Positions 32,055 through 33,843 of a stretch of 33,843 bases of DNA are shown here, in pieces. The translations under genes and the position numbers were made by a program. Position 1 is the stretch's first letter. Each line of letters begins with the position of its first letter. Under the pieces are notes generated by a model. It was not told the origin of the DNA and ran no database searches. It worked only from the letters and a program-made list of their open reading frames with translations. This stretch comes from Polaribacter sp. (GTDB lineage Bacteria; Bacteroidota; Bacteroidia; Flavobacteriales; Flavobacteriaceae), in NCBI GenBank assembly GCA_018608545.1, contig JABAZI010000075.1:1-33843 (forward strand). Reading direction: 5' to 3'.

Positions 32055-32090
32055 AAAAGTCCTAATAAATTTTTATTTATTAGGACTTTT
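32055..32090. terminator. Bidirectional terminator shared by tRNA-Gln and thrC
   Basis: Perfect 16-bp stem AAAAGTCCTAATAAAT / ATTTATTAGGACTTTT with a TTTT loop. It begins 4 nt after the tRNA and lies 27 nt after the thrC stop on the other strand; flanking A and T runs supply a U-tract in each direction. Confidence 0.85.
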
Positions 32091-32116
32091 ACTTTTTCTA
32101 AATAGGATGTCTTTTT

Positions 32117-33400
32117 TTAATTCATTAAAAAATCTTTCAAGTCTTGATAGCTTGATGCTTTTGTAGCAATTTTTTTATGATTCATAATTCCTCTAATTTG
32201 TTCTGGTATTTCAACGCTGACAGGGAGTGTGTCTTCAACAACATCCAAAAATTTAACGGGATGTGCTGTTTCAAGAAAAACCCCAAATTCGTTTTCTTTT
32301 AATCCGTATTTTTTCAAGCCTAAATATCCAACAGCCCCGTGTGGGTCAGAAACATAACCAGAACTGCTGTGAATTTTTTTCATTGCGCTTCTAGTTTCAT
32401 CATCAGTGAAACTATAGGAAGAAAACGCTCTTCTAAGAGCTTCAATGTCGTTGTTAAATAATTCTTGTATTCTAATAAAATTACTAGGGTTACCAACATC
32501 CATTGCGTTTGAAATCGTAGCTTTTGAGGGCTTGGGATTGTAAACACCGTTTACAAGGTAGTTGGGAACAGTATCATTTATGTTGGTGGAGGCTACAAAA
32601 TGCTTGATTGGTAAACCTAATTTTTGCGCCATAATTCCTGCACAAATATTTCCAAAATTACCACTAGGAACTGAAAATACCAGTTCTTTTTGAGTCTTGT
32701 GGAGTGCTTTATAGGCAAAGAAAAAGTAAAACATTTGTGGTAACCAACGTGCAACATTTATAGAGTTTGCTGAAGTGAGTGTTTTGGTAATTTCTTTGTC
32801 TAAAAAAGCTGTTTTCACCATTTCTTGACAGTCATCGAAAACACCATCTACTTCCAAAGCTTTGATGTTCTGACCTAAAGTAGTTAATTGTTTTTCTTGA
32901 ATATCACTTACTTTTCCTGAAGGATATAAAATAACAACATTAACTCCTTTTGTTCCTAAAAAACCATTTGCAACAGCTCCTCCTGTATCTCCGGAAGTTG
33001 CCACCAATACGGTAACCTCATCGTCATTATCTTTGTTAAAATACTCCAAACACTGAGCCATAAATTTTGCTCCAACATCTTTAAATGCCATCGTTGGTCC
33101 GTGGAACAATTCCAGAGAAGCGATGTTGTCATCAACTTTTACTGTTGGGAAATCAAATGAAACTGTTTTTGCGATAATCTCTTTTAATTTCTCTTCAGGA
33201 ATCTCATCACCTACAAATTGTTTGATTACTTCAAAAGCGATTTCATGATTTGTATACTCAGAAATATGATCAATAAAATGTTTGGAGAGTGGAGCAATAT
33301 TTTCTGGAAAATAAAGACCTCTGTCTGGTGCAATCCCATTTACAACTGCATTCTTAAAAGTTGTTTTTGGAGAATTATGAAGTAAACTGTAATAGTTCAT
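32117..33400 (-). CDS. thrC: Threonine synthase
   Basis: PLP enzyme converting O-phosphohomoserine to threonine, the last step of the pathway. 427 residues, the long E. coli-like class. N-terminal GIAPDRGLYFPENI; PLP lysine in LELFHGPTMAFKDVGAKFMAQ (Lys107); phosphate and cofactor binding VLVATSGDTGGAVANGF; SVPSGNFGNICAGIMAQKLGLPIKHFVASTN, MDVGNPSNFIRI and SDPHGAVGYLGLKKY. It follows thrB by 8 nt, so the two form a thr operon whose first gene (thrA expected) is outside the window. No leader-peptide attenuator can be judged because the operon start is not included. Confidence 0.97.
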   Translation of the reverse strand: MNYYSLLHNSPKTTFKNAVVNGIAPDRGLYFPENIAPLSKHFIDHISEYTNHEIAFEVIKQFVGDEIPEEKLKEIIAKTVSFDFPTVKVDDNIASLELFHGPTMAFKDVGAKFMAQCLEYFNKDNDDEVTVLVATSGDTGGAVANGFLGTKGVNVVILYPSGKVSDIQEKQLTTLGQNIKALEVDGVFDDCQEMVKTAFLDKEITKTLTSANSINVARWLPQMFYFFFAYKALHKTQKELVFSVPSGNFGNICAGIMAQKLGLPIKHFVASTNINDTVPNYLVNGVYNPKPSKATISNAMDVGNPSNFIRIQELFNNDIEALRRAFSSYSFTDDETRSAMKKIHSSSGYVSDPHGAVGYLGLKKYGLKENEFGVFLETAHPVKFLDVVEDTLPVSVEIPEQIRGIMNHKKIATKASSYQDLKDFLMN

Positions 33401-33408
33401 GTGTTTTT

Positions 33409-33843
33409 TTATTTAGGTGTCTCAGTAGACACTATTTTTATACCCTCTTGATTTATTTTAGAAATAAACAGTTCAAAATCAATCCCTGTATCTCTATAAC
33501 TTTCTTCAATGTTTTTATAAACAGCTTCAGCAACTGCATCCCCTTTACAAAGTGCAAAAATCGTTGGCCCAGATCCGCTAATTCCAGCTCCTAGTGCTCC
33601 AGCTTTTAAAGCACTGTCTTTTACGTTGTCAAAGAACGGAATTAATTTTTTTCTTGCTGGTTCTACAATAATATCTACCAAAGAATTACTAATAAGATGA
33701 TAGTTGTTTGAATATAAACCGCTAATTAAGCCTCCTACATTTGCCCATTGCGTAACTGCATCTTTTAACTCAATTTTTTTAGGTAAAACAGCTCTAGCAT
33801 CTTTTGTTTTTACCTCTATTTGTGGATGAATTGCAACAACTCT
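33409..33843 (-). CDS. thrB: Homoserine kinase, N-terminal part beyond window
   Basis: GHMP-family kinase phosphorylating homoserine for ThrC. 144 codons are visible and the frame is open to the last base of the window (RVVAIHPQIEVKTKDARAVLP...), so the start lies outside. The track start at 33681 is an internal TTG leucine codon (SNSLVDIIVEPARKK). Evidence: the inter-domain strand VVAIHP, ARAVLP, WANVGGLISGLY, SNSLVDIIVEPARKKLIPFF and the third GHMP motif GALGAGISGSGPTIFALCKG. The N-terminal ATP-binding PxxxGLGSS motif is in the missing part. Confidence 0.95.
   Translation of the reverse strand, partial: RVVAIHPQIEVKTKDARAVLPKKIELKDAVTQWANVGGLISGLYSNNYHLISNSLVDIIVEPARKKLIPFFDNVKDSALKAGALGAGISGSGPTIFALCKGDAVAEAVYKNIEESYRDTGIDFELFISKINQEGIKIVSTETPK

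Noticed and set aside
33409-33681. Track start of a 90-residue protein
   Set aside because: The start is an internal TTG leucine of homoserine kinase; the frame continues to the window edge.
1-33843. Search for mobile elements, CRISPR repeats, toxin-antitoxin pairs, phage defence or biosynthetic clusters
   Set aside because: No transposase, integrase, direct-repeat array, paired small operon or defence-type gene group seen; gene content is housekeeping and envelope throughout.

Overview
The window reads as ordinary core chromosome of a marine-type member of the Flavobacteriaceae (Bacteroidota), similar to Polaribacter or Tenacibaculum. The evidence is the low GC, the near absence of Shine-Dalgarno sequences, several promoters matching the Bacteroidota form (TTG about 19-21 nt before TAnnTTTG), and flavobacterial families such as DUF3127, DUF2723, a Cys-less thioredoxin, the haem-binding CxxCH domain and N-terminally extended RluA. 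Genus is not resolved. I see no IS element, prophage, CRISPR array, integron or att site, and no gene-free stretch longer than 300 bases.

Layout: 1-8000 is a leftward block: comM/yifB (cut by the window edge), ppc, tilS, an unknown 80-residue protein, pabB and lpd. 8120-9841 is a rightward pair: a membrane-anchored haem-binding protein and a glycosyltransferase that appears to start at TTG. 9894-14756 is leftward: a small secreted barrel-like protein, an M3 oligopeptidase, purE-purK and a Rieske-fold lipoprotein without canonical ligands. 14946-15897 holds greA (with a leader hairpin) and a HIT hydrolase, which converge on an orphan sensor kinase. 17132-18366 holds a flavin reductase-like protein and a DUF3127 protein with an SSB-like tail, followed by a strong bidirectional terminator. 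18476-19365 is leftward: a one-repeat DUF1456/YehS protein and a VTT-domain membrane protein. aat and an apparently frameshifted outer-membrane barrel gene run rightward, converging on a leftward row of RluA-type pseudouridine synthase, Sua5/TsaC-type enzyme and polA. A polytopic metallophosphoesterase and the Cys-less thioredoxin run rightward. A NodB deacetylase and a 1025-residue DUF2723 protein run leftward. tRNA-Gln(UUG) has a textbook promoter and shares a terminator with leftward thrB-thrC (thrB cut by the edge).

Functional themes: anaplerosis and dehydrogenase E3 (ppc, lpd), folate, purine and threonine synthesis (pabB, purE/K, thrB/C), tRNA modification and use (tilS, Sua5, RluA-like, aat, tRNA-Gln), DNA repair and transcription fidelity (polA, greA, DUF3127), and the envelope (glycosyltransferase, DUF2723, deacetylase, barrels, metallophosphoesterase). 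I did not find a multi-gene undescribed system. The best leads are single loci: the A9 tract at the start of the 20165 barrel gene, the SSB-like tip on DUF3127, the internal twin-arginine motif in the metallophosphoesterase, the ligand-less Rieske lipoprotein, the Cys-less thioredoxin, the greA leader hairpin and the paired palindromes between polA and the metallophosphoesterase gene.
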